A stretch of DNA of 64,000 nucleotides from Bacillota bacterium (GCA_023416655.1 JAEZHK010000052.1:7177-71176), one strand, 5' to 3'; shown: positions 39,636 to 47,882, counted from the stretch's first letter. Numbers and translations: made by a program. The notes: a model not told the origin generated them from the sequence alone.

Positions 39636-39857
39636 ATGGACTGTGAACTTCTGCCCGCATGCCCCTTCTACAACGACAGGAGCCGGTGGACCATGGCATC
39701 GGCGCGATCTTCAAAAAGAAGTACTGCCTGGGCAACCAGCAGATCTGCGCCAGATATTGGTTGTAAGCGAGCTTGGCGAGCCCTTGTCCCGGACGCGCTG
39801 TACCCCAACATGTTGAAAATGGCCCAGAGCATCCTGGACGACGCAAGGAAACCCTGA
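39636..39857 (+). pseudogene. Frameshifted small Cys-rich protein gene
   Basis: The start MDCELLPACPFYND (frame 1, with AAAGGGG before the ATG) continues only after a frame change as EPVDHGIGAIFKKKYCLGNQQICARY. After further frame changes it resumes as VPDALYPNMLKMAQSILDDARKP. The pieces, in order, match from memory a widespread family of ~70-residue proteins with CPFYN...KKKYC...CARY...VP..LYPNM found beside signalling genes. At least two indels are needed to join the pieces. It is either decayed or affected by sequence errors. The EAL-HDOD gene follows 84 bp later. Confidence 0.65.
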
Positions 39858-39941
39858 CACCGGTGGGCACCCTTACGCCTCTGTCTCCCGGGGAAAGCGC
39901 CGCGCATGAAACCCTGGCGGCCAATCTACAAGTGAAGGCTG

Positions 39942-41153
39942 ATGGATTTGGACATCTACATAGCGAGGCAGCCGATCTTTGACAGGTATATGAAGGTACA
40001 CGGGTACGAACTGTTGTACCGTCAGGGCAAAGTCAACAGCTTTTCCTGCCTGGACGACGATCTGGCGACGGCGGAATTACTGTACAATTCCTTCATGGTC
40101 ATGGGCCTGAAAGACCTTACCGGCGGGACCCTGGCGTTCATCAATTTCTCCAAAGAGTTGATTGGCAGCGAGATCCCATACCTTCTGCCCCCGGCAGGCA
40201 TCGTCGTGGAAGTGCTCGAAAGAAACGAGGCGACCGAGACCACTATCGAGGCCTGCAAAAAGCTCCGGGAAAGGGGATACAAAATCGCGCTGGACGACTT
40301 TACCCCTTCGAAGGAGAACTTCACCCTGTTCGAGTACGCGGACATCGTCAAGGTGGAGTACCCGGCGGTGAGCCTCGAAGACCAGCGCGACCTCGTCAAA
40401 AGGTACGGCGCGAAGAAGACCTTCCTCGCCGAAAAGATCGAGACGCGGGAGGAATACCAAAAGGCACTGGACCTCGGGTACCACCTCTTTCAGGGCTATT
40501 TTTTCAGCAAGCCCGCGCTCATCATCTCCAAGGAGATCGGCACGCTCATCACCAATGTCTACAGCATCCTGGAGGAGCTGAACCGGCAGGACCCGAGCTA
40601 TGAGGTGATCGCCGAGCTCATCGGGCGGGACCTGGGCCTGTCCTACAAGCTTTTGAAGCTTGTCAATTCCGTGTATTACGGCCCATTGTACAAGATCAGG
40701 ACGCTCAAGCACGCGCTGGCGCACCTGGGCATCCGCGAAATGCACCGGTGGCTTTCGATCATGCTGCTCAAGGATATGCGAAGCGTCGAAAACGCTGAAA
40801 TGATCAAGCTTTCGCTGATCCGGGCCAAATTCATGGAGCTTCTGGCCGGGGAACTCTACGATCAGGCCGAGAACATGAACTGCTTCTTCGTGGGGCTGTT
40901 TTCATCGATCGACGTGCTTTTGAACAGGCCCATGCGTGAGATCATGGACGGGCTTCCGATCTCTGAAAGGGTCAAGCAGGCGCTATTGGGCGAAGACAAC
41001 GAGTACCGGCAGTTGCTAAACTGCGTGATCGCCGGCGAATCGGGCAGGTGGAACCAGTCGGAAAACGCTAAAATCATGCTCAGGATCGGGGCCGGGCGGT
41101 TCACGGTTTTGTATCTGGAATCGCTGAAATGGGCGCAGACCCTGAATTATTGA
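39942..41153 (+). CDS. EAL-HDOD signalling protein (YuxH-like)
   Basis: Cytoplasmic 403-aa protein. The N-terminal EAL-like domain (MDLDIYIARQPIFDRYMKVHGYELLYRQG, then LDDFTPSKENFTLFEYADIVKVEYP) lacks the canonical EAL and metal-ligand sets, having VVEVLERNE where ExLxE would be, so c-di-GMP hydrolysis is doubtful. The C-terminal HDOD domain starts near residue 200 (LIGRDLGLSYKLLKLVNSVYYG, ALAHLGIREMHRWLSIML). Such proteins act as c-di-GMP or stress signalling adaptors. It shares a promoter region with the frameshifted Cys-rich gene. Confidence 0.92.
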   Translation: MDLDIYIARQPIFDRYMKVHGYELLYRQGKVNSFSCLDDDLATAELLYNSFMVMGLKDLTGGTLAFINFSKELIGSEIPYLLPPAGIVVEVLERNEATETTIEACKKLRERGYKIALDDFTPSKENFTLFEYADIVKVEYPAVSLEDQRDLVKRYGAKKTFLAEKIETREEYQKALDLGYHLFQGYFFSKPALIISKEIGTLITNVYSILEELNRQDPSYEVIAELIGRDLGLSYKLLKLVNSVYYGPLYKIRTLKHALAHLGIREMHRWLSIMLLKDMRSVENAEMIKLSLIRAKFMELLAGELYDQAENMNCFFVGLFSSIDVLLNRPMREIMDGLPISERVKQALLGEDNEYRQLLNCVIAGESGRWNQSENAKIMLRIGAGRFTVLYLESLKWAQTLNY

Positions 41154-41179
41154 AAATCAAGAGTACCTATTGGTTTCCC

Positions 41180-41210
41180 GGCGGACAGCCACCGCGCCTG
41201 TCCGCCATTT
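41180..41210 (+). terminator. Terminator after the EAL-HDOD gene
   Basis: GGCGGACAG ... CTGTCCGCC followed by ATTTTATTT. Confidence 0.75.
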
Positions 41211-41376
41211 TATTTGGAAGCTGTTTGTCATGCCGATGATCGCGGAAATGAGGGCAGGCGGCGGATCCGGAAGCGCTTGCGGCATGCCGTTCGACGTGCT
41301 ATATTGGATTCATATTCCAGGGCTTTGGCGCTCCGCTTGACCTCAATCCATTTCATCATTTGAGGAGGGTTTCTTG

Positions 41377-42141
41377 ATGAGCATCCTTGATTCCTTTCTG
41401 TTGACCGGCAAAAAGGCGGTTGTCACCGGCGGCGCGCGCGGCATCGGGGCGACCTGCGCCGTGGCGCTGGCCGAAGCGGGCGCGGACGTCTTCATCCTGG
41501 ACATCCTGGACGGCTCGGAGACTGTGCGGAAAATCCGCGCGCTGGGCCGGGCTTCCGATTGCCTGAACGTGGACCTCACCAGCGAGGAGCAGGTGGAGCG
41601 GGCGTTTGAGAAGGTGGTTGAAGCCTTCGGCACGGTCGATCTTCTGTTCAATAACGCCGGGATCGCCTTTTGCACGCCGTCCGAGGACTGCACCTTCGCC
41701 CAGTGGCGTAAGGTCTTGGCCATCGACCTGGACGCCGTGTTCCTGGTCGCCCGCGCGGCGGGGCGGATCATGATCAAAAACGGCGGCGGGGCCATCGTCA
41801 ACACGGCCTCGATGTCGGGCACGATCGTGAATTTCCCACAGGAGCAGTCGGCCTACAACGCGGCCAAGGCGGGCGTGATCCACTTGACCAAGTCGCTGGC
41901 CTGCGAGTGGATGAAGTACGGCGTCCGTGTCAACTGCATCAGCCCCGGCTACATCGCCTCCGACATGACGCCGGAAAGCTCCCCGGAGAACTGGAAGCGC
42001 GCCTGGTTTGAGAGGACCCCCGCCGGGCGGATGGGCAGGCAAAGCGAGCTGGCCGGTGGGGTATTGTACCTTCTGAGCCCGGCGGCGTCCTTCACCACCG
42101 GCTGCGAGCTTAAAATCGACGGCGGCTATACCTGCTACTAA
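41377..42141 (+). CDS. Short-chain dehydrogenase/reductase
   Basis: Cytoplasmic NAD(P)-dependent SDR of 254 aa. The classical motifs are VVTGGARGIGATCAVALAEAG (TGxxxGxG), NNAG in LLFNNAGIAF, catalytic Ser in NTASMSG and YxxxK in YNAAKAG. The C-terminus ...TGCELKIDGGYTCY is typical of sugar or polyol dehydrogenases. GGAGGG lies upstream of ATG 41377. A monocistronic unit with its own terminator, so the substrate is open. Confidence 0.93.
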   Translation: MSILDSFLLTGKKAVVTGGARGIGATCAVALAEAGADVFILDILDGSETVRKIRALGRASDCLNVDLTSEEQVERAFEKVVEAFGTVDLLFNNAGIAFCTPSEDCTFAQWRKVLAIDLDAVFLVARAAGRIMIKNGGGAIVNTASMSGTIVNFPQEQSAYNAAKAGVIHLTKSLACEWMKYGVRVNCISPGYIASDMTPESSPENWKRAWFERTPAGRMGRQSELAGGVLYLLSPAASFTTGCELKIDGGYTCY

Positions 42142-42189
42142 ACCGCGCTGAATCTGAGATACCTCTCCATAGGCAGCAACTTCATTCAT

Positions 42190-42224
42190 CAGGCCGCCGG
42201 GCGTCCGGTGGCCTGGTTTTTTTT
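42190..42224 (+). terminator. Terminator after the SDR gene
   Basis: CAGGCCGCCGG-GCGT-CCGGTGGCCTG followed by eight T residues. Confidence 0.88.
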
Positions 42225-42333
42225 GAGTCCGCCAATGGCTCGCGGGGTGTTTTCAAAATTTCAAAGTGAAATCAATGCAATCTATATATTGTCCGTGACG
42301 ACCGCCGCATAAAGAATGTTGAGGTGGATTGTC

Positions 42334-42657
42334 ATGTATGGGAGAATTGCGCGTGCGAGGGTGCGCAGAAACCTGAACCAGGCGGAACTGGCACGGCTTT
42401 TGGGCGTGTCGCAGGCGAAAGTGATCAATTGGGAGTACGGCTACCACAAGGTGAGGCGCGAGATCCTCATGGAAATCGCGGACGTGCTGGGGGTCGATTT
42501 CGCGTGGCTGGCGGGCGCGGGCCCGCGCATCCCGTATGAAAACCGGCTCTGCGAGATCGTTGAGCGTTACATAGGGAATGACGGCGGGAGATACTTAACG
42601 CTTGACCATCCGAGGCTGGGGTTCGTCGACGTCGCGATGCTCGCCGAGAGCGCCTGA
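42334..42657 (+). CDS. XRE-family (Cro/CI HTH) small regulator
   Basis: 107-aa DNA-binding protein. The HTH_3 domain covers residues 1-60: MYGRIARARVRRNLNQAELARLLGVSQAKVINWEYGYHKV, followed by LMEIADVLGVDFAWLAG. The last 45 residues (ENRLCEIVERYIGNDGGRY...) have no recognised domain. GAGGTGG is 6 nt before ATG 42334. It is monocistronic, between two terminators; target unknown. Confidence 0.9.
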   Translation: MYGRIARARVRRNLNQAELARLLGVSQAKVINWEYGYHKVRREILMEIADVLGVDFAWLAGAGPRIPYENRLCEIVERYIGNDGGRYLTLDHPRLGFVDVAMLAESA

Positions 42658-42700
42658 GACCGTCTCCCTTCCGCCCGGACCGGAGCGCGCGGCGAGGTGC

Positions 42701-42725
42701 AGCCTCCTTTCGAGGGGGCTTTTTC
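42701..42725 (+). terminator. Terminator after the XRE gene
   Basis: AGCCTCC-TTTC-GAGGGGGCT followed by TTTTCG. The region 42726-42990 holds only the next promoter and an unassigned leader. Confidence 0.65.
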
Positions 42726-42824
42726 GCATATGCGCGGTCAGGACGGCACTTCATCCGTTCATGGAGATGCCGAGCCGCACCCTGTGCGGATTCTCCTTAG
42801 GCTAAAAAACAAACTCTTTCCATC

Positions 42825-42853
42825 TTGTAAAAGCGGGCTGATTACCTTATACT
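42825..42853 (+). promoter_or_regulatory. Promoter of the ydjGHI-like operon
   Basis: -35 TTGTAA (42825-42830), 17-bp spacer, -10 TATACT (42848-42853). This is a housekeeping-type promoter; no SigW-type TGAAAC...CGTA was seen. Confidence 0.65.
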
Positions 42854-42990
42854 TGAGGTAAATTTTGGAGCGTGTCATGGCCTTGCGATGTCGCGCGCGG
42901 CGCTCGCCCGGAAGGCGGACGGCGGGCGCAAACGGGGAAAATGCGCGCGATGGCCTCCAACGATCGACAGAGCTGTGAAAGGGTGATTGT

Positions 42991-44091
42991 ATGGCCACCG
43001 ATGTGTATAGCGCCCCATGCCCGGCATGCGGCGCGCCCCTTCGTTTCGACGGCGGCGAAGGCAAGCTGCACTGCGATTCCTGCGGGAACAAGTTTGAGGC
43101 GGACGTCATGCGCCAGGTAGACCAGGCGCTGAACCAGGCCGCGCAGGCCAGCGAGCTGGACTGGCAGCGCCAGGCGACGGGGGAATGGTCGGAGGCGGAA
43201 CAGGCGGCGCTGAAAAGCTACACCTGCTCATCCTGCGGCGCGGAGATTGTCGCCGACGAGACCACCGCGGCGACAGAGTGCGTCTACTGCGGCAGCGCCT
43301 CCATCATGCCGGGGCAGATCAGCGGCAGCTTCCGGCCCGACGCGGTGCTCCCCTTCGCCAAGGTAAAACAGGACGCCCAGAACGCCTACCGGAACCTGAT
43401 CAAGGGCAAGCCGCTGCTGCCCAAGCTCTTCGCCTCCGAAAACCGGATCGAGAAGATCACCGGGGTCTACGTGCCCTTCTGGAAGTTCGGGTGCGACGCG
43501 GACGCGGACATCACCTACCGCGCGGAGCGCAAGAGTTCGTACCGAAGCGGCGACTACATGATCACCGACACCGACCACTTCCTGGTGCTGCGCGGCGGCG
43601 AGATCGGCTTTGGCAACGTGCCGGTGGACGGCTCCTCGAAGTTTGACGACGCAATGATGGAGGCCATCGAGCCGTTCGATTCCCACGGCGAGGTGGAGTT
43701 CTCCACCGCCTACCTGCCCGGCTACCAGGCGGAGCGGTACGACGTCGCCTCGGAGGACGCCAAGCCCCGCGCCGACGAGCGCATTCGGCAGAGCATCACG
43801 GACGTGTTCCGGGGCACCGTGAACGGGTACAGCTCGGTCATCACGCAGTCCTCGAGCATAAGGCTTCAGCACGGCGACGTGAGAAACGTCATGATGCCGG
43901 TCTGGATGCTGAACACCCGGTGGAAGGACAAGACCTACACCTTCGCGATGAATGGGCAGACGGGCAAGATCGTCGGGAACCTCCCCGTGGACAAAGGGCT
44001 CGCCGTGACGTGGGGGTTGGGGCTCTTCCTGGGCTCCTTCGCGCTTTTGTTCCTCGGGGCGCTGGCGCTGTTTGCCATGGGGGTGATGTAG
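42991..44091 (+). CDS. Zinc-ribbon membrane protein, YdjG-like
   Basis: 366-aa protein. An N-terminal zinc ribbon (Cys10, 13, 28, 31) and a second ribbon (YTCSSCGAEI...CVYCGS, around residues 76-105) precede a central domain of unknown fold with GVYVPFWKFGCDADADITYRAER and MPVWMLNTRWKDKTYTFAMNGQTGK. One or two TM helices follow at the C-terminus (GLGLFLGSFALLFLGALALFAM). It matches B. subtilis YdjG in architecture. It is followed after 1 bp by a TPM protein and then an SPFH protein, the same order as ydjG-ydjH-ydjI. No pspA homologue is adjacent. Confidence 0.88.
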   Translation: MATDVYSAPCPACGAPLRFDGGEGKLHCDSCGNKFEADVMRQVDQALNQAAQASELDWQRQATGEWSEAEQAALKSYTCSSCGAEIVADETTAATECVYCGSASIMPGQISGSFRPDAVLPFAKVKQDAQNAYRNLIKGKPLLPKLFASENRIEKITGVYVPFWKFGCDADADITYRAERKSSYRSGDYMITDTDHFLVLRGGEIGFGNVPVDGSSKFDDAMMEAIEPFDSHGEVEFSTAYLPGYQAERYDVASEDAKPRADERIRQSITDVFRGTVNGYSSVITQSSSIRLQHGDVRNVMMPVWMLNTRWKDKTYTFAMNGQTGKIVGNLPVDKGLAVTWGLGLFLGSFALLFLGALALFAMGVM

Positions 44092-44092
44092 C

Positions 44093-44890
44093 GTGAAAAA
44101 GTGGATATTGCTCGCCTTCGCGCTCCTTGTTATCGCCATCCCGGCTTGCGCCGCGGGGCTGCCGCTGGTCGTGGACGACGCCGCGCTGCTCTCTCCGGAC
44201 GCGGTGAATGAGCTGACCGCCGAAGCGCAGCGGCTCTCGGACGCCTACTCAATGGACGTGGTCATCTTCACGACTGAGAGCCTTGGCGTGAAGACCGCGC
44301 GGGACTACGCCGCGGACTATTACGACTACAACGGGTACGGCCGGGGCGAAGATCACGACGGCGTCATGCTGATGCTGGCGATGGCGGACCGGGACTGGTT
44401 CATCCTGACCACCGGTCGCGGCATCGACGCCATCACCGATTACGGCAAAGACACGATTTCGGACGACATCGTCCCGTACTTTTCGGACGGAGACTATGCA
44501 AACGGCTTTGCACGGTTCCTGCATGACGTGGACATTTTCCTGAAGCAGCATAAAAGCGGCAGGCCCTACGACGTGGACAACCGGGTGCAGCTTCGATCCC
44601 CACTTGAGCGCGCCACCGGCATCGCCGTCTACCTCGCGATCGCGGCGGCCGTCATCGCGGCCATCGTGCTTCTTGTCATGATCCTCGGCATGAAGACGGC
44701 GCGCCCCCAGTACAACGCCAGCCAGTATGTGAAGGAAGGCTCCCTCAACATCACGCGCGCGCAGGACATCTACCTGTACCGCACGCAGACGCGCGTGAAG
44801 ATCGAGAAGCCATCCTCCTCCGGCGGTGGCAGTTCCACGTTCACTTCCTCCAGCGGGCGCAGCCACGGCGGAGGCGGCGGCAAGTTCTAG
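44093..44890 (+). CDS. TPM-domain membrane protein, YdjH/YgcG-like
   Basis: 265 aa: signal peptide (MKKWILLAFALLVIAIPACA), extracytoplasmic TPM domain (about 25-165; LVVDDAALLSPDAVNELTAEAQRL, VVIFTTESLG, DHDGVMLMLAMADRDWFILTTGRG), a TM helix near 178-197, then a cytoplasmic Ser/Gly-rich tail ending SHGGGGGKF. TPM domains act in membrane-protein quality control or phosphatase roles. Probably part of one membrane complex with the zinc-ribbon and SPFH proteins. Confidence 0.9.
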   Translation: MKKWILLAFALLVIAIPACAAGLPLVVDDAALLSPDAVNELTAEAQRLSDAYSMDVVIFTTESLGVKTARDYAADYYDYNGYGRGEDHDGVMLMLAMADRDWFILTTGRGIDAITDYGKDTISDDIVPYFSDGDYANGFARFLHDVDIFLKQHKSGRPYDVDNRVQLRSPLERATGIAVYLAIAAAVIAAIVLLVMILGMKTARPQYNASQYVKEGSLNITRAQDIYLYRTQTRVKIEKPSSSGGGSSTFTSSSGRSHGGGGGKF

Positions 44891-44921
44891 AGACACGTTC
44901 TAAAGAAAGGATGAATGCTTT

Positions 44922-46244
44922 ATGGGTCTTTTGAGGGCGGGAATCGGCGCGCTGTCGGGCGTGCTCGCGGACCAGTGGCGCGATTATTTCCACGCGGAGG
45001 CGCTGGAGGCGGACGTGCTGGCCGTCAAGGCGGTGAAGCGCATGAACAAGCGCTTCGGCGGCAGCAAATACACGGCGGACAATGTGATTTCGAACGGCTC
45101 CATCGTGGCGGTCAACGAGGGGCAGTGCATGCTGATCGTGGACCAGGGCAAGGTGGTGGAGGTCTCGGCCGAGCCCGGTGAATTCGTGTACGACAGCTCC
45201 ACCGAGCCCAGCATCTTCTACGGCGACATGAGCAAGGAAGCCATCATGGAATCGCTTTCCCTGGTGCTCGACCGCCTCGCCTTCGGCGGTCAGGCGGCCA
45301 AGGACCAGCGGGTGTACTTCATCAATACCAAGGAGATCGTGGGCAACAAGTACGGCACGCCCAACCCTGTGCCCTTCCGCGTGGTGGACAAGAACATCGG
45401 CCTCGACGTGGACATCTCGGTGCGCTGCTTCGGCGAGTACTCCTACAAAATCGTGAACCCCCTCCTGTTCTACACCAACGTCTGCGGGAACGTGGAGGAG
45501 GCGTTCACCCGCGAGAAGATCGACGGGCAGCTCAAGACCGAGCTTCTGACCGCGCTGCAGCCCGCCTTCTCGAAGATTTCGGAGATGGGCATCCGCTACA
45601 GCGCGCTGCCCGGCCACACCGTGGAGATGGCCGATGCGCTCAACGAGGCGCTCTCATCGAAGTGGGCGGGCCTTCGCGGCATTGCCATCGTCTCCTTTGG
45701 CGTCAGCTCCGTCAAGGCGTCCGAAGAGGACGAGAAGATGATCAAGGAGCTGCAGCGCAACGCCACCTTCCGTAACCCGGGCATGGCGGCGGCGCACCTG
45801 GTGGGCGCGCAGGCGCAGGCGATGCAGGACGCGGCGAAGAACGAGGGCGGCGCATTCGTGGGCTTCATGGGCATGAACGCGGCGCAGGGCGCGGGCGGCG
45901 CGAGCGCCCAGTCGCTCTTCCAGATGGGCGCGCAGCTTGAGGCCGCCGCGCCGCAGCCCGTGAGCGCGGAAGAGGGCTGGAAATGCGCCTGCGGGTACCT
46001 CAACACCGGCAAGTTCTGCATGGAGTGCGGCGCGAAGAAGCCCGAGCCGGCCGAGGGCTGGAAGTGCCCCGCGTGCGGCGCGATCAGCAAGGGCAAATTC
46101 TGCGCGGAATGCGGCGCGAAGAAGCCCGAGGGCGCGATGGTTTACCGCTGCGACAAGTGCGGGTGGGAACCTGCGGACAAGGCCCATCCCCCGAAGTTCT
46201 GCCCGGAGTGCGGCGACCTGTTCGACGACAGCGACGCGAAGTAG
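44922..46244 (+). CDS. SPFH-domain protein with C-terminal zinc ribbons, YdjI-like
   Basis: 440-aa cytoplasmic protein. The SPFH/virion-core-like domain covers about residues 30-290 (NVISNGSIVAVNEGQCMLIVDQGKV, PVPFRVVDKNIGLDVDISVRCFGEYSYKI). An Ala/Gly/Gln-rich linker leads to three C-terminal zinc ribbons (CACGYLNTGKFCMECG, CPACGAISKGKFCAECG, CDKCGW...FCPECG). B. subtilis YdjI has the same SPFH-ribbon plan and acts with PspA/YdjG/YdjH in membrane stress. It is the last gene of the operon, ended by a hairpin 18 bp after the stop. Confidence 0.9.
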   Translation: MGLLRAGIGALSGVLADQWRDYFHAEALEADVLAVKAVKRMNKRFGGSKYTADNVISNGSIVAVNEGQCMLIVDQGKVVEVSAEPGEFVYDSSTEPSIFYGDMSKEAIMESLSLVLDRLAFGGQAAKDQRVYFINTKEIVGNKYGTPNPVPFRVVDKNIGLDVDISVRCFGEYSYKIVNPLLFYTNVCGNVEEAFTREKIDGQLKTELLTALQPAFSKISEMGIRYSALPGHTVEMADALNEALSSKWAGLRGIAIVSFGVSSVKASEEDEKMIKELQRNATFRNPGMAAAHLVGAQAQAMQDAAKNEGGAFVGFMGMNAAQGAGGASAQSLFQMGAQLEAAAPQPVSAEEGWKCACGYLNTGKFCMECGAKKPEPAEGWKCPACGAISKGKFCAECGAKKPEGAMVYRCDKCGWEPADKAHPPKFCPECGDLFDDSDAK

Positions 46245-46261
46245 TACCCCTTCCATCCGTC

Positions 46262-46288
46262 ATCGCCCGGCGAATTGCGCCGGGCGAT
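46262..46288 (+). terminator. Stem-loop after the SPFH gene
   Basis: ATCGCCCGGCG-AATTG-CGCCGGGCGAT. No strong T-run follows. Confidence 0.55.
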
Positions 46289-46360
46289 TCGCGTCTTCGT
46301 GCACCTTGCTGCGGCAAAGGCCCAAAGGGGCCGCGGCTTGCGGAAGCGCCGGAATTGGTT

Positions 46361-46389
46361 TTGACGCGCCGGATGCCGTATGGTATAAT
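46361..46389 (+). promoter_or_regulatory. Promoter of the ArsR-type regulator gene
   Basis: -35 TTGACG (46361-46366), 17-bp spacer, -10 TATAAT (46384-46389). The expected start site coincides with the first bases of repeat copy 4, so the repeat forms the 5' leader. Confidence 0.85.
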
Positions 46390-46396
46390 GCATTTC

Positions 46397-46556
46397 ATAC
46401 CAATGCAGAACATCAATGCGTCCAAAGCGGCGAGAGATTTTCGATGTAGGGCAAGGAGCCGGAGCGAGGCGTAGCAGCGCTACGTTGAGCGGAGAGCGAC
46501 ACCGCCATACGCGAAAAGATCCGCCGAGACGACGCATTTATGTTTGGAATTGGTAT
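46397..46556 (-). repeat. Family 1 MITE-like repeat, copy 4 (160 bp, inverted)
   Basis: It reads ATACCAATGC...GAATTGGTAT on the plus strand, the reverse orientation of the other four copies. The termini are AATGCGTC-type on both ends; the core hairpin is CGTAGC-type. It lies between promoter and ribosome-binding site of the ArsR-type gene. Confidence 0.88.
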
Positions 46557-46583
46557 CAAGTCAAAAAGCGGGAGGATGAACCA

Positions 46584-47555
46584 ATGGCCAAGGAAATGCG
46601 CATCGAAGGCAGCCATGTCGCCCCGGTGGTGAAGGCGCTGTCCAACGATGTAAGGCTGAAGATCCTGTCGCTTCTATCCGACGGGGACATGAACGTGCAA
46701 TCCATCGCCGCGCAGCTGGACCTGTCCAAGACGGCGGTGCTGACGCACATCAACCTATTGGAGCAGGCCGGGTTCATCCGCAGCGAATATCACACGGGCA
46801 CCGTCGGTAACCAGCGCATCTGCCACAAGGTCTACGACCGGCTGATCTTCGACTTTGACCCGCAGCCCAAGAGCGACGCCGACGACGAGATGTACTACGA
46901 AACAGAAGTGCCGGTGGGCAACTTCTTCGGCTTTGACGCCTGGGCGCCCTGCGGCATGGCCTCCCACAGCCACATCATCAAAAAGTGGGACGACCCCTCC
47001 TCCTTCTGCGACGTGGAGCGGGTCAACGCGTCGCTGGTTTGGACGGCTTTTGGTTACCTGGAGTACCGAATCCCGGTGGACCCGCTGTTCATCGGCAAGC
47101 GGATCACCAAGGTCAAGATCGTGATGGAGATCTCGCCCCACCACATGGTCAAGACCCATAAGGCGCTTTGTCTGCCGCCGGACATCCCGATCTCCCGGAT
47201 CACGGAGGACGTGTCCGACGTCACCGTCTGGGTCAACGGCGTGGAGGTCGGCACGCAAACCGTGTACGTGGGCGACGACCGCGAGGGCGCCATCTACACG
47301 CCCGCCTGGTGGCGCACGCTGCCCTACAACGGCGAGCTTTTAAAGATTTCGCTCAACGACGGCGGCTGCTTCATCAACCACCGCAAGACCAATGCGCTGA
47401 CCGGCGCGGAGATCATCTCCCTCGGGGAGCGCTTTCTGACGCTGCGCGTCGGCGTCAAGCCCGACGCAAAGTACATGAACGGCATCATGGTCTTCGGGCG
47501 GGGTTTCGGCAAGCATCAGCAGGGCATCCTCGCGAAGTTCTTTATCGCGGACTGA
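46584..47555 (+). CDS. ArsR-type HTH regulator with a large unassigned C-terminal domain
   Basis: 323-aa protein. Residues ~10-75 form a winged HTH of ArsR/SmtB type (VVKALSNDVRLKILSLLSDGDMNVQSIAAQLDLSKTAVLTHINLLEQAGFI). Residues ~100-323 form a beta-rich domain I cannot assign (YYETEVPVGNFFGF, WAPCGMASHSHIIKKWDDPSSF, VTVWVNGVEVGTQTVY, GCFINHRKTNALTGAE). The jelly-roll-like phrases VNGVEVG and the transport/GH127 cluster downstream suggest carbohydrate sensing; this is inference. The start ATG 46584 has GGGAGG 8 nt upstream; the frame reaching back into repeat copy 4 is not needed. Confidence 0.88.
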   Translation: MAKEMRIEGSHVAPVVKALSNDVRLKILSLLSDGDMNVQSIAAQLDLSKTAVLTHINLLEQAGFIRSEYHTGTVGNQRICHKVYDRLIFDFDPQPKSDADDEMYYETEVPVGNFFGFDAWAPCGMASHSHIIKKWDDPSSFCDVERVNASLVWTAFGYLEYRIPVDPLFIGKRITKVKIVMEISPHHMVKTHKALCLPPDIPISRITEDVSDVTVWVNGVEVGTQTVYVGDDREGAIYTPAWWRTLPYNGELLKISLNDGGCFINHRKTNALTGAEIISLGERFLTLRVGVKPDAKYMNGIMVFGRGFGKHQQGILAKFFIAD

Positions 47556-47601
47556 CGAACACCGACAATGGCTATTGAAGAGCGCGGGGGCTCCTTTCAC
47601 C

Positions 47602-47762
47602 GTTTCCGGCGCGCGCCGGAAACGTGTTTCTGGAACCAGTTCGCAAACTGGTGGAAGAAACATTTCCTGCTGTCAGTGAACCGCCCGGAAATTTGTGAGA
47701 AATTACAGGCTCGCGCAGATTTCTTCTTAAAGCGTTGAAAAACCATCGTGGTTTTTCAACGC
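47602..47762 (+). ncRNA. Family 2 structured element, copy B (161 bp)
   Basis: It has the same fold as copy A: a 22-bp palindrome 47602-47623 (GTTTCCGGCG/CGCCGGAAAC), the hairpin 47626-47661 (GTTTCT...AGAAAC enclosing ACCAGTT-CGCA-AACTGGT), a ~70-nt linker and the hairpin 47732-47762 (GCGTTGAAAAACCA-TCG-TGGTTTTTCAACGC), then TTTTT. It lies 46 bp after the ArsR-type gene and directly before a terminator. The linker hairpin of copy A is only weakly kept here. Confidence 0.7.
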
Positions 47763-47768
47763 TTTTTC

Positions 47769-47802
47769 CTCGCCGGATGAACATCCGGCGAGTTTCTTTT
47801 TT
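47769..47802 (+). terminator. Rho-independent terminator after element B
   Basis: CTCGCCGGAT-GAAC-ATCCGGCGAG followed by TTTCTTTTTT. Confidence 0.88.
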
Positions 47803-47822
47803 GCGCAGGCCGCAAAAAAGTG

Positions 47823-47850
47823 TTGACAAATCCATCGGCCTGTATATAAT
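47823..47850 (+). promoter_or_regulatory. Promoter of the GH127 transport operon
   Basis: -35 TTGACA (47823-47828), 16-bp spacer, -10 TATAAT (47845-47850), near consensus. Confidence 0.88.
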
Positions 47851-47872
47851 AATTTAATAGACTAAAAAACAC

Positions 47873-47882
47873 TAACCGGTTA
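47873..47882. promoter_or_regulatory. Candidate operator TAACCGGTTA
   Basis: A 10-bp perfect palindrome 23 bp downstream of the -10 box, a repressor-type position. It differs from the LacI operator of the first arabinose operon. The ArsR-type regulator upstream is a candidate binder. Confidence 0.5.

Noticed and set aside
39514..39924. 136-codon minus-strand frame across the Cys-rich pseudogene region
   Set aside because: No domain, no ribosome-binding site, and it overlaps recognisable plus-strand protein blocks.
46416..46583. N-terminal extension of the ArsR-type protein into repeat copy 4
   Set aside because: The downstream ATG at 46584 has an ideal ribosome-binding site and the family HTH starts there; the extension is translated repeat.
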